DNA from: Paraburkholderia bryophila | GTDB taxonomy: Bacteria > Pseudomonadota > Gammaproteobacteria > Burkholderiales > Burkholderiaceae | Length of the DNA stretch: 64,000 nucleotides | NCBI RefSeq assembly: GCF_003269035.1 | Contig: NZ_QLTK01000001.1 | Span: forward strand, 434,001 to 498,000 | Reading direction: 5' to 3' | Shown here: positions 17,889 through 25,535 of the stretch, piece after piece | Layout: each line of letters starts with the position of its first letter | Position numbering within the stretch: position 1 is the stretch's first letter | Made by a program: the position numbers and the translations under genes | The notes under the pieces: model-generated | The model's database searches: none | What the model saw: only the letters and a program-made list of their open reading frames with translations | What the model was told of the DNA's origin: nothing

Positions 17889-19391
17889 TTACGAACCCGG
17901 CGTATAGAAGCTCGACTCCAGGATATTGCCCACGGTGCCGTCCTTGTAAAGCTCCCAGACGAGCGCCGTCACACCCGATGCATTAACCGCAATCGCGGGC
18001 CAACTCGCATCCTGCGGCTGCTGACCGAACAGCGTGGCGGTGCCCCATGCACCGTTCGTATAGCGACTCGTGACGACGTCCGTGGAATTCGCCGTGCTCA
18101 CGTCCTGCCAGGCGACCGTCGCATTGCCCGCGGCATCCATGACGATCTCCGGCTGCCGTGCGTTCAACTGGTACACATGCGCGGTCAGCTGTTGCGTCGG
18201 CCCCCAGGTACCGTTCGCATCCGTCGTACTGGCCTGCAGCGTGCCGTCCGGCCGGATCCACGTCACGGCCGCGAGGCCCTGGTGGTTCATGGCTAGCTGC
18301 GGGTAATAGCCGGTGTCCGCCGTGTCGATGAACGGGGCCACTGGCTGCGGCGTCTGCCAACCCGAACCGGCGAGGTAACGCTCGGACACGGTGGTGGTGT
18401 GCGGCCCATTACTGTCGATATCGACCTCGCCCCAGACCAGCATGAGGTTGCCTTTCGCATCCATGCCGGCGGCCGGCGCGAACACCGATTTGCTGGCCGC
18501 GCCGTTCGGTTCGAGCACCACTGGCGTCGCGTTGGCCCAGCCGTTGGTCGCGTCGTAGGTCGTCGCCCACAACGCCGATTGCGTGTTGTCCTTCTGCCGC
18601 CATGCGAGTACCGCATTGCCCGCCGACGTCACCGAGAGATTCAGCTCGACATTGTCGATACCTTGTCCGCCGATGCCCGTGATCGCGCCAGGACCTGTCT
18701 GCACCGGTTGCACGATCTGCGCGGGCGACGACCATGTGCCGCCGACGGTGTAGCGGCTCGTGAAGACACGCGTATCGGCCACATCGGTTTGCTGCTGCCA
18801 GGCCACGATCGCGTTGCCCTTGCCGTCGATGCCCGCCGTCCACGCGTAGCTGGTTTCGTTGGGCGACAGTTCCACCGCCGCTCCCCAGCCGGTCGCCGGA
18901 TCGTAGGGGCGCGCCCACAGACCGTAGCCTGCCCCTGCGAGGAATTGCTGCCACAGCGCCACCGCATGACCGTCGGCGCTGCCGACCAGCACCGGCGCGC
19001 TGGTGCCGGGCGCGTTCATGGCGTACGTGCCGTCGGATGTATCGACGCGCACCGGCGTCGCCCATCCCGTGCCGGGCACATAGCGGCTCGACCACATCTC
19101 GTTGCCGAGGGAGCCATTGGGACCGTTCGTCATCCACAACGCGAGCGCGTTGCCTTGCGCATCGACGGTCACGGCGGGTAAAAACTCGGGGCCCTTGCCG
19201 TCCACCGTGGCGGGCGCGGACCAACCCGCCTTGACGCTGGCGCCGCCCGCCGGATTGGTCGGACTGCCCGGCGTCGAGGTCGTGCCGGTCGAACCCGACG
19301 TGGCACCGCCGGTTGAATTGGACACGTCGTCGCCGCCACAGGCGGACAACATCAGGCAGGTTGCGACAGCAACCGCTGCGATGGATTTCAT
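17889..19391 (-). CDS. Large lipoprotein with beta-propeller-like repeats
   Basis: 500 aa with a lipobox LSAC (Cys18), then a Gly/Ser/Thr/Pro linker (about 20-50) that would hold the domain away from the membrane. The rest is built of repeated units: a core of GNA-ALW/VAW (for example AQGNALALWMT, GKGNAIVAWQQ, SAGNAVLAWRQ, AAGNATVAWQD), each preceded by a W..P strand and followed by a SRY/TYD strand. About seven to eight such units suggest a beta-propeller. No catalytic motif is visible, so binding or scaffolding is more likely. It is the first gene of the lipoprotein run; three CGCGCTGT half-sites lie 30-73 bp upstream. Confidence 0.72.
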   Translation of the reverse strand: MKSIAAVAVATCLMLSACGGDDVSNSTGGATSGSTGTTSTPGSPTNPAGGASVKAGWSAPATVDGKGPEFLPAVTVDAQGNALALWMTNGPNGSLGNEMWSSRYVPGTGWATPVRVDTSDGTYAMNAPGTSAPVLVGSADGHAVALWQQFLAGAGYGLWARPYDPATGWGAAVELSPNETSYAWTAGIDGKGNAIVAWQQQTDVADTRVFTSRYTVGGTWSSPAQIVQPVQTGPGAITGIGGQGIDNVELNLSVTSAGNAVLAWRQKDNTQSALWATTYDATNGWANATPVVLEPNGAASKSVFAPAAGMDAKGNLMLVWGEVDIDSNGPHTTTVSERYLAGSGWQTPQPVAPFIDTADTGYYPQLAMNHQGLAAVTWIRPDGTLQASTTDANGTWGPTQQLTAHVYQLNARQPEIVMDAAGNATVAWQDVSTANSTDVVTSRYTNGAWGTATLFGQQPQDASWPAIAVNASGVTALVWELYKDGTVGNILESSFYTPGS

Positions 19392-19420
19392 GGATGTCCC
19401 CAGATTGAAAAGGTCTCGCT

Positions 19421-19464
19421 CGCGCTGTTGATTTAAATGACAGCGCGTCGTCCGGTCGCGCTGT
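19421..19464. promoter_or_regulatory. Operator-like triple 8-mer CGCGCTGT / ACAGCGCG / CGCGCTGT
   Basis: The same 8-mer occurs at 19421-19428, inverted at 19440-19447, and again at 19457-19464, with 11- and 9-bp spacers. It lies directly upstream of the first lipoprotein gene. Confidence 0.5.
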
Positions 19465-19474
19465 GATCTATTTC

Positions 19475-19522
19475 TGTTAAATCCGTTTTTTCAAAACCGG
19501 TATTCCAGATAATTGTTAAATC
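19475..19522. repeat. Direct repeat TGTTAAATC (two copies)
   Basis: Identical 9-mers at 19475-19483 and 19514-19522, start to start 39 bp. Direct repeats are the common form of AraC-family sites, and an AraC-family gene starts 300 bp away. Confidence 0.4.
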
Positions 19523-19782
19523 AAGGCTGGATAAAGCGTTAATGCAGGCCACATCTTAGGATGGAGGCCGGGCAGGCGGGGTGCCATGGCGTCTCTATTT
19601 GGAGTGGATTTGCGTTGCGCGAAATTATTACCGGCCTTGCCGTTCAGCCTGTTCAATCTGGCCTGACAATTAATCGTCTATACCGGTAAAAATAGAGAAA
19701 ATCGAGTCTCGGGCTATACCATGCGTATAAACCCCGGTTATTCGACCCGTCACGTCTAAATGACAATACGACGACTTCCCTT

Positions 19783-19794
19783 TCTGACGTCAGA
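19783..19794. promoter_or_regulatory. 12-bp palindrome upstream of the AraC-family gene
   Basis: Perfect palindrome TCTGACGTCAGA, 41 bp before GTG 19836. It may be an operator; no regulator is assigned. Confidence 0.35.
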
Positions 19795-19823
19795 CGCCAA
19801 TGGCTGGCTCCGTACACCCTGCC

Positions 19824-19828
19824 GGGAG
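19824..19828 (+). promoter_or_regulatory. Ribosome-binding site that sets the AraC gene start at GTG 19836
   Basis: GGGAG 7 nt before GTG 19836. The upstream in-frame ATG at 19800 lacks a comparable site. Confidence 0.6.
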
Positions 19829-19835
19829 ATGCAAC

Positions 19836-20861
19836 GTGTCCGAACATCAAGCGTTGAACGTGCGTCGTTTTTCGACGGACTCCGCGCCCGCCGACGAACG
19901 ATTCGACGCCTGGGCCGCGCACAGCACCTATTGCGATATGGTGACGACGTATCGATCGGATCTTCCGTTCGACGCTCACCGCGACAACGTCTCGATCGGC
20001 CCGCTCGTTCTGGCCGGCCGGACATGGCGGCATCCCGATCCGTCTCTCGCCTACGAGGCAAAGCGCACGCCGGCGCGCATCCGCGCCGATCAACGGGACA
20101 TTCATAGTTTCAGTCTGCAGATCAGCGGCACGGCCGCGCTGCGATCCGATGCAGGGACCACGATCAAGCGGCCTGGGGATCTGTATCTGCTGGACTTCGC
20201 GCGTCCGTTCGAGCGCGTCATTACGCCGGGGAGCGAAATCTCCCTCTCCGTGCCGAGAGAATGGCTGCCCGCCGAGACAGGGAAGTTGCACGGCTGTTCA
20301 TTGACGCGGGGCGTCGGATCGTTGTTGAGCGACTACCTCATGTCGCTGTACAACACGCTTGCCCAACTCACTCGTCACGATGTACCGCACATCGTTCGAG
20401 CAACGACCGAGTTGCTGAAGGCGAGCCTTCACCCGGAACTGGATACCTTGGCCGCCGCGCAGACGCCGATTCGGGACCTGCTGCTTCAGCGCATTCGCCG
20501 CTACATCGACGACCATCTGCTGCAGCCCGATCTGACGCCCGCGAGCATCTGCCGGGACGTGGGTTTGTCGCGAGCCATGCTCTACCGACTCTTCGAAAGC
20601 GGCGGCGGGGTCATGCGGGAAATCCGCCAGAAGCGGCTGTATCGGGTGCATCAGGTGTTGTCGTCGCCGCATCGTCCCGCGGAACGCATCCGGGATATTG
20701 CGTGGCGCCATGGCTTCACGGACGAGAAATACTTCTACCGGATTTTCAAGGCGGAGTTCGGGCATACGCCGGGTGAGACCGGTGAAGCTGGTGAGACGCG
20801 CGAACAACAACGCGATCGGCGTGAGACAGAGAGCACGCGATATGCAGTGAAGCCAGATTGA
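19836..20861 (+). CDS. AraC-family transcriptional regulator
   Basis: DNA-binding regulator, 341 aa from GTG 19836. The N-terminal part (about 1-190) is a cupin-like ligand/dimerisation domain of the AraC_binding_2 type (FSLQISGTAALRSDAG, RPGDLYLLDFARPFE). The C-terminal double helix-turn-helix (about 215-320) has both recognition regions: ASICRDVGLSRAMLYRLF and RIRDIAWRHGFTDEKYFYRIFKAEFG. It is transcribed away from the lipoprotein/retropepsin run across a 440-bp repeat-rich gap, so these genes are the likely target. The effector is unknown. It shares a bidirectional terminator with tRNA-Ser. Confidence 0.9.
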   Translation: MSEHQALNVRRFSTDSAPADERFDAWAAHSTYCDMVTTYRSDLPFDAHRDNVSIGPLVLAGRTWRHPDPSLAYEAKRTPARIRADQRDIHSFSLQISGTAALRSDAGTTIKRPGDLYLLDFARPFERVITPGSEISLSVPREWLPAETGKLHGCSLTRGVGSLLSDYLMSLYNTLAQLTRHDVPHIVRATTELLKASLHPELDTLAAAQTPIRDLLLQRIRRYIDDHLLQPDLTPASICRDVGLSRAMLYRLFESGGGVMREIRQKRLYRVHQVLSSPHRPAERIRDIAWRHGFTDEKYFYRIFKAEFGHTPGETGEAGETREQQRDRRETESTRYAVKPD

Positions 20862-20891
20862 TTCTGGTTGATTGGCGAAGCACAAAACAAA

Positions 20892-20921
20892 AACCCCGCA
20901 GAGCCTAGACTCTGCGGGGTT
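20892..20921. terminator. Rho-independent terminator of tRNA-Ser and the AraC gene
   Basis: Perfect 12-bp stem AACCCCGCAGAG / CTCTGCGGGGTT, loop CCTAGA. On the minus strand it is followed by TTTTTGTTTTG, ending the tRNA transcript. It can also stop the AraC message. Confidence 0.88.
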
Positions 20922-20935
20922 CTCTCTACCACTTC

Positions 20936-21029
20936 TGGCGGAGACGGAGGGATTCGAACCCTCGATCCAGGTTTTGGCCCAGATGCTCCCTTAGCAGGGG
21001 AGTGCCTTCGACCTCTCGGCCACGTCTCC
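20936..21029 (-). tRNA. tRNA-Ser (anticodon GCU)
   Basis: 94 nt on the minus strand. The acceptor arm GGAGACG / CGTCTCC pairs fully, with discriminator G and an encoded CCA. The anticodon loop reads CTGCTAA, so GCU, which reads AGC/AGU serine codons. The long variable arm expected of tRNA-Ser is present, as is the TTCGAAT T-loop. Confidence 0.96.
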
Positions 21030-21071
21030 CAAACTTTCGGTTGCGCAGGGAGTCAGCGCAACGAAGCCAAG

Positions 21072-21100
21072 ATAATAGCGGGCCGATCCGGGAAGGTCAA
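21072..21100 (-). promoter_or_regulatory. Sigma-70 promoter of tRNA-Ser
   Basis: On the minus strand TTGACC (21100-21095), a 17-bp spacer and TATTAT (21077-21072). The predicted start is about 36 nt before the mature tRNA 5' end. Confidence 0.75.
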
Positions 21101-21172
21101 TGTCTGGCGAACATTTTTTGTGCCGATTTCGTCATTGGCGACTTGATCTGTTCACATTGGCCGTAGAAAGCA

Positions 21173-21201
21173 AACGGGGCGCTTCCCAGCGCCCCGTTTT
21201 T
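21173..21201. terminator. Rho-independent terminator after lysC
   Basis: Stem AACGGGGCGC / GCGCCCCGTT with loop TTCCCA, just 3' of the lysC stop. The T-run is stronger on the plus strand, but lysC (minus) is the only gene ending here. Confidence 0.75.
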
Positions 21202-21208
21202 CAGCAAA

Positions 21209-22459
21209 TTACGCCTGATCCAGTTCGAACGCCTTATGCAGCGCGCGCACGGCGAGCTCCATATACTTCTCGTCGATCAGCACCGAAATCTTGATTTCGG
21301 AGGTCGAGATCATCTGGATGTTGATGCCCTCTTCCGACAGCGTGCGGAACATCGTGCTCGCGATACCCACATGCGAACGCATGCCGACGCCGACCACCGA
21401 GACCTTCGACACCTTCAGATCGCCGAGCACCTGCTCCGCCTGCACATGGCCCTTCACCTGGGTCGTGAGGATGTCCATGGCGCGCTGATAGTCGCCGCGA
21501 CCCACGGTGAACGTGAAGGCCGTTTTGCCTTCCACGCTCTGGTTCTGGATGATCATGTCGACGTCGATATTCGCGTCCGCCACCGGGCCGAGAATCTGAT
21601 ACGCGATACCCGGCTTGTCGGGCACACCCATCACGGCGATACGAGCTTCGTCGCGCTGAAACGCGATGCCCGAGATGACTGCTTTTTCCATGGTCTCGTC
21701 TTCTTCAAAAGTAATCAGGGTGCCCGACTTCATTTCGGCGTCGAGCGGGATGAGCGGATCGGTCAGGCTCGACAGCACGCGCGTCTTCACCTGATATTTG
21801 CCGGCGAATTCCACCGAACGGATCTGCAGCACCTTCGAACCCAGGCTGGCCATTTCCAGCATTTCCTCGAACGTCACGCGATCGAGCCGGCGCGCTTCTT
21901 CGACCACGCGCGGGTCGGTCGTGTAGACACCGTCGACGTCCGTGTAGATCAGGCACTCGTCGGCCTTCAACGCGGCCGCGACCGCAACCGCCGACGTATC
22001 CGAACCGCCGCGGCCGAGCGTGGTGATATTGCCGTCCGGGTCGATACCCTGGAAGCCGGTGATCACCACCACCTTGCCTGCCTCGAGATCGCGCATCACG
22101 CGCTCGCCGTCGATCTCCATGATGCGCGCTTTCGTGAACGCGCTATCCGTTTTGACCGGCACTTGCCAGCCGGCATAGCTGACCGCGTCGACACCGGCTT
22201 CCTGCAGCGCGATGGCCAACAGGCCCGAGCTGACCTGCTCGCCGGTGGCGGCGATCATGTCGAGTTCGCGCGGGCTCGGCTGCGTGGTGATTTCTTTCGC
22301 GAGACCGAGCAGGCGGTTGGTTTCGCCGGACATTGCCGACGGCACGACCACCATCTTGTGGCCGGCCTTATGCCATTTCGCGACGCGCTTGGCGACGTTC
22401 TTGATGCGCTCGACCGAGCCCATCGAGGTGCCGCCGTATTTATGTACGATGAGTGCCAT
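21209..22459 (-). CDS. lysC: Aspartate kinase
   Basis: Phosphorylates L-aspartate, the first step toward lysine, threonine, methionine and isoleucine; cytoplasmic; 416 aa. The N-terminal kinase domain has VHKYGGTSMGS, the TTLGRGGSDTSAVA block and the YTDVDGVYTTDPR loop. The C-terminus carries two ACT domains (from about residue 265: ARIAVMGVPDKPGIAYQILG and VSVVGVGMRSHVGIASTMF), the usual site of feedback inhibition by lysine and/or threonine. Length and domains match monofunctional LysC of betaproteobacteria. It lies 376 bp downstream of tilS. Confidence 0.97.
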   Translation of the reverse strand: MALIVHKYGGTSMGSVERIKNVAKRVAKWHKAGHKMVVVPSAMSGETNRLLGLAKEITTQPSPRELDMIAATGEQVSSGLLAIALQEAGVDAVSYAGWQVPVKTDSAFTKARIMEIDGERVMRDLEAGKVVVITGFQGIDPDGNITTLGRGGSDTSAVAVAAALKADECLIYTDVDGVYTTDPRVVEEARRLDRVTFEEMLEMASLGSKVLQIRSVEFAGKYQVKTRVLSSLTDPLIPLDAEMKSGTLITFEEDETMEKAVISGIAFQRDEARIAVMGVPDKPGIAYQILGPVADANIDVDMIIQNQSVEGKTAFTFTVGRGDYQRAMDILTTQVKGHVQAEQVLGDLKVSKVSVVGVGMRSHVGIASTMFRTLSEEGINIQMISTSEIKISVLIDEKYMELAVRALHKAFELDQA

Positions 22460-22835
22460 TGTCGTTCTGAACTGAAGGAGAAACCGCGCTGGCGCGCTGG
22501 AGACGACCGCACAAAAGCACAGGGGCGCAACGTCTCGTGAACGGCGGCGAAGTGTGTGGCGGCGTAGATGCAGCGCGCGTGCAGCACGCGCGGATTTGCC
22601 CGTGATTGATCGCTAATGGCTTACCGGGAATTTCGGATCACGATCGGAAAACCGACACAAGCGACGGCAAAAGCGGGCCGGGCAAACAAGTTAACGTACC
22701 CGATCGAGCGCAAAAAGACAAGCCGGAAAGGCCGTGAAAAGGCGTCGAATCGCGGCTGGAAAGGCTTGTCCGGCGCGGATTGACGCGTCGGCGCGCGATT
22801 CACCGGTTGGATAATCGGGTCGTCCGACCGGTCGG
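22460..22835. other. Intergenic region tilS - lysC
   Basis: 376 bp before lysC. No RNA gene or riboswitch is recognised. An uninterrupted 12-bp palindrome CCGACCGGTCGG (22824-22835) touches the tilS stop codon. Small open frames here lack coding features. Confidence 0.45.
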
Positions 22836-24386
22836 TCAGGCGATCGTCAGATCTTCGCGCCAATCGATGCGAACGCGGGGTTCCGTCGAGTTGGCGAGCT
22901 CCGCGAGCGCCGCGCGGTTGAGGCCGAGCAAGGGCACGAACAGGAGCTCGTCACCGAGATAGAGCAACGGCACGTCGCGTTTCCATGCCGGAATGCCGCG
23001 CTCCTGAAAGAGGTTTTTCAGGGTACGGCTCGGCGCGTTGGGCGACAGGTTCACGCGCATGCGCTCGCCGCCGCGGCGGGAACGGACGCTCAGTCGCGCG
23101 CGTTTTAGTGCAGCGAGTGGGATCGTGTCAGGCGCGTAGGCTGGCGCGTCGAAACCGGATTGTCCGTGGCGCTCGTCATGCGTGCCCGCGCCCAGGCGAG
23201 GGGCGCAATCGCCTTCGTGCCGGCGTCGACGCGCTTCAATCCCGCCCTGCTCCACCAACGCAAACACAAACGTCCCGCGCCATTGCGGCAAACGCCAGAT
23301 CGATTCGCCCTGCCACGCCAACTCGCTCACCTCGCGCGCGACGAGCGCCGTCTCGTCGGCCGGCTCGCGACTATCGCCCGCCTCCCAGTACACGAGGCCG
23401 CGATAGCTGCGCAACGCCTGCCCCGAATAGTCGATCCGCAAGCGGTGACCCTCGTCGGCCTGACCGACTTCGCGCAACTGACGCAATGCGTCGCCGAGTC
23501 GCGCGGTCGATGCCGCGACGAAGCCGAGCATGCGCATCCAGTAACGCAAGAGATTGAGCGCGCGATCGTCGTCGAGCGCGAGCAGCGCGTCATGCGACAG
23601 CGCGTGTCCTGCCTCACGCGACACCGTGTTCATATCGACGCGTGCGAGATCGTCGAGCAAGCGCTGCGCCGACGCCGCATGCGCCGCCGTGCGCGCCAGC
23701 GCATCGCGGAATCCGGGGAAGTGAACGGCCAGCGCGGGCGTCACCTCGTGACGCAAGGCATTGCGCGCGTAGCGGACATCCGCATTGGATTCGTCGTCGA
23801 TCCAGCGCAACCCGCGTGCGCTCGCGTACTGCTCGAGCTGGGCGCGCAGCAGATGAAGCAGCGGCCGCACCCGCACCGCTGCCGCGCCAGCAGGCGTGTA
23901 CTCGGGCGCCATCGCCGATAGCCCCGCGAGACCCGCGCCACGCAGCAACTGCAGCAACACCGTTTCCGCCTGATCGTCCGCGTGCTGCGCGAGCCACACC
24001 GTATGAACGCCGTGCGCCGCGCACAGCGCATCGAGCGCGCGATAACGTGCTTCGCGCGCGGCGGCCTCGACGCCGGCCCCCGCATCGCGCGGCACGTCGA
24101 CGCGCCGCGCATCGAATTCGACGCCGCGTTCGCGCGCGAACGCTTCGCCGTGCGCGAGCCACGCGTCGGCATGAGCGCTCAAACCGTGATGCACATGCAG
24201 CGCGATCCAACGCGACGCGCCGGCCACCCGCACCGCGGCATCGAGCAAAACGCTCGAATCCAGCCCGCCGCTAAACGCAATCGCAATCCGCGCGTCGCGA
24301 GGCAGTGACAATGACAGTGCGGATAAAGAAACGCCGACCGCCTCGAGAACGAGGCGGTCGGCGGAGGAATCGGCGGTGGTGGTCAC
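22836..24386 (-). CDS. tilS: tRNA(Ile)-lysidine synthase
   Basis: Modifies C34 of the tRNA-Ile CAU anticodon to lysidine so that it reads AUA; essential; 516 aa. The PP-loop ATP-binding motif IAFSGGLDSSVLLD is at residues 37-49. LHVHHGLSAHADAW and LAQHADDQAETVLLQLLRGAGL follow, all characteristic of TilS. The C-terminal part (about 420-516) is the tRNA-binding TilS domain with RRGGERMRVN and TLKNLFQERGIPAWKRDVPLLY. It begins 48 bp after accA in the same direction. An Arg/His/Gly-rich insert (about 375-400) differs from shorter family members. Confidence 0.95.
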   Translation of the reverse strand: MTTTADSSADRLVLEAVGVSLSALSLSLPRDARIAIAFSGGLDSSVLLDAAVRVAGASRWIALHVHHGLSAHADAWLAHGEAFARERGVEFDARRVDVPRDAGAGVEAAAREARYRALDALCAAHGVHTVWLAQHADDQAETVLLQLLRGAGLAGLSAMAPEYTPAGAAAVRVRPLLHLLRAQLEQYASARGLRWIDDESNADVRYARNALRHEVTPALAVHFPGFRDALARTAAHAASAQRLLDDLARVDMNTVSREAGHALSHDALLALDDDRALNLLRYWMRMLGFVAASTARLGDALRQLREVGQADEGHRLRIDYSGQALRSYRGLVYWEAGDSREPADETALVAREVSELAWQGESIWRLPQWRGTFVFALVEQGGIEARRRRHEGDCAPRLGAGTHDERHGQSGFDAPAYAPDTIPLAALKRARLSVRSRRGGERMRVNLSPNAPSRTLKNLFQERGIPAWKRDVPLLYLGDELLFVPLLGLNRAALAELANSTEPRVRIDWREDLTIA

Positions 24387-24434
24387 GTCGCTGGCGCGTG
24401 CTGCGCTACCGGACGAAAGAAAACACGCGCGGGC

Positions 24435-25406
24435 TTACGCACCCGGCGTCGTTTCCTTGAACTTGCCGTACGCCATGAGCCGTTCGAAACGACGTTGACG
24501 CAGGTCGGTGATGCTCATGCCCTGGAACTGACGCAGCGAGTCGGCGAGCGCACGGCGCAACATGGCGGCCATGCCCTTCGGATCGCGATGCGCGCCGCCG
24601 AGCGGCTCGTTGACGATCTTGTCGATCAAGCCGAGCGCCTTCAGACGATGCGCGGTCAGGCCCAGCGCTTCGGCGGCCTCCGGTGCTTTCGCGGCGCTCT
24701 TCCACAGAATCGACGCGCAGCCTTCCGGCGAGATCACCGAATAGGTCGAGAATTGCAGCATCAGCACGCTGTCGCCCACGGCGATCGCGAGCGCGCCGCC
24801 CGAACCGCCTTCACCGATGATCGTGGCGATCAGCGGCGTCTTCAGTTCGGCCATGACGTACAGATTGCGGCCGATCGCCTCGGACTGGCCGCGCTCTTCC
24901 GCGCCGATGCCGGGATAAGCCCCCGGCGTGTCGATGAACGTGAAGATCGGCAGGCTGAATTTTTCGGCGAGACGCATCAGACGTTCGGCCTTGCGATAGC
25001 CTTCCGGACGCGGCATGCCGAAGTTGCGCAGCGCGCGCTCTTTCGTGTCACGGCCCTTCTGATGGCCGATCACCATGCAGGCCTGGCCGTTGAAGCGCGC
25101 AAGGCCGCCGACGATCGACAGGTCGTCCGCATAGTTGCGGTCGCCGTGCAGTTCGTGGAAATCGGTGAACAGCTCGTTCACGTAGTCGAACGTGTACGGG
25201 CGCTGCGGATGACGGGCAATTTGCGAAACCTGCCACGGTGTGAGGTTCGCGTAAAGATCTTTGGTGAGCTGCTGGCTCTTCTTGGACAGCCGCTCGATCT
25301 CTTCCGAAATATCGACGGCCGAATCGTCCTGCACGAAGCGCAATTCTTCGATCTTCGCTTCGAGTTCAGCGATCGGCTGTTCGAAATCCAGAAACGTGGT
25401 CTTCAT
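24435..25406 (-). CDS. accA: Acetyl-CoA carboxylase carboxyltransferase subunit alpha
   Basis: With AccD it moves the carboxyl group from biotin to acetyl-CoA to form malonyl-CoA for fatty acid synthesis; 323 aa. The N-terminal [23 protein letters not shown] matches the family. Carboxyltransferase signatures include [43 protein letters not shown] and [15 protein letters not shown]. The length is normal. A TTTAGA-16 bp-TAGAAT promoter and a 9-bp inverted repeat lie just upstream. Confidence 0.97.
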   Translation of the reverse strand: MKTTFLDFEQPIAELEAKIEELRFVQDDSAVDISEEIERLSKKSQQLTKDLYANLTPWQVSQIARHPQRPYTFDYVNELFTDFHELHGDRNYADDLSIVGGLARFNGQACMVIGHQKGRDTKERALRNFGMPRPEGYRKAERLMRLAEKFSLPIFTFIDTPGAYPGIGAEERGQSEAIGRNLYVMAELKTPLIATIIGEGGSGGALAIAVGDSVLMLQFSTYSVISPEGCASILWKSAAKAPEAAEALGLTAHRLKALGLIDKIVNEPLGGAHRDPKGMAAMLRRALADSLRQFQGMSITDLRQRRFERLMAYGKFKETTPGA

Positions 25407-25439
25407 TGGTTGTAATCCTTGGACTTACCGGCAGCGCGT

Positions 25440-25505
25440 ATTCTAACCGCGCGCGCGAATGTCTAAACCCCCTCTAAACTATCGAATACAAATGACCGAT
25501 AGTTT
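25440..25505 (-). promoter_or_regulatory. Candidate accA promoter with upstream inverted repeat
   Basis: On the minus strand TTTAGA (25467-25462), 16 bp, TAGAAT (25445-25440). Directly upstream is a perfect 9-bp inverted repeat AAACTATCG / CGATAGTTT (25476-25484 and 25497-25505) with a 12-bp spacer. It could be an operator of accA or a 3' hairpin of the glycosylase gene; no T-run follows it. Confidence 0.5.
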
Positions 25506-25535
25506 CCGAGATGGCTGCCTTCTTTGGTTCAGTAT

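Larger units (their letters stand above)
19392..19835. other. AT-richer regulatory region between the lipoprotein run and the AraC gene
   Basis: About 440 bp, visibly richer in A/T than its surroundings. It holds three CGCGCTGT/ACAGCGCG half-sites (19421-19464), two direct TGTTAAATC repeats (19475, 19514), a 12-bp palindrome (19783-19794) and the AraC ribosome-binding site. No coding sequence is supported before 19836. Confidence 0.6.

Noticed and set aside
20936..21029. Search for a duplicated tRNA-Ser 3' end marking an island
   Set aside because: No second copy of the tRNA end was found by eye in the window, and there is no integrase.
22824..22835. Palindrome CCGACCGGTCGG next to the tilS stop as a terminator
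   Set aside because: It has no loop and no T-run, so it cannot form a usual hairpin terminator.
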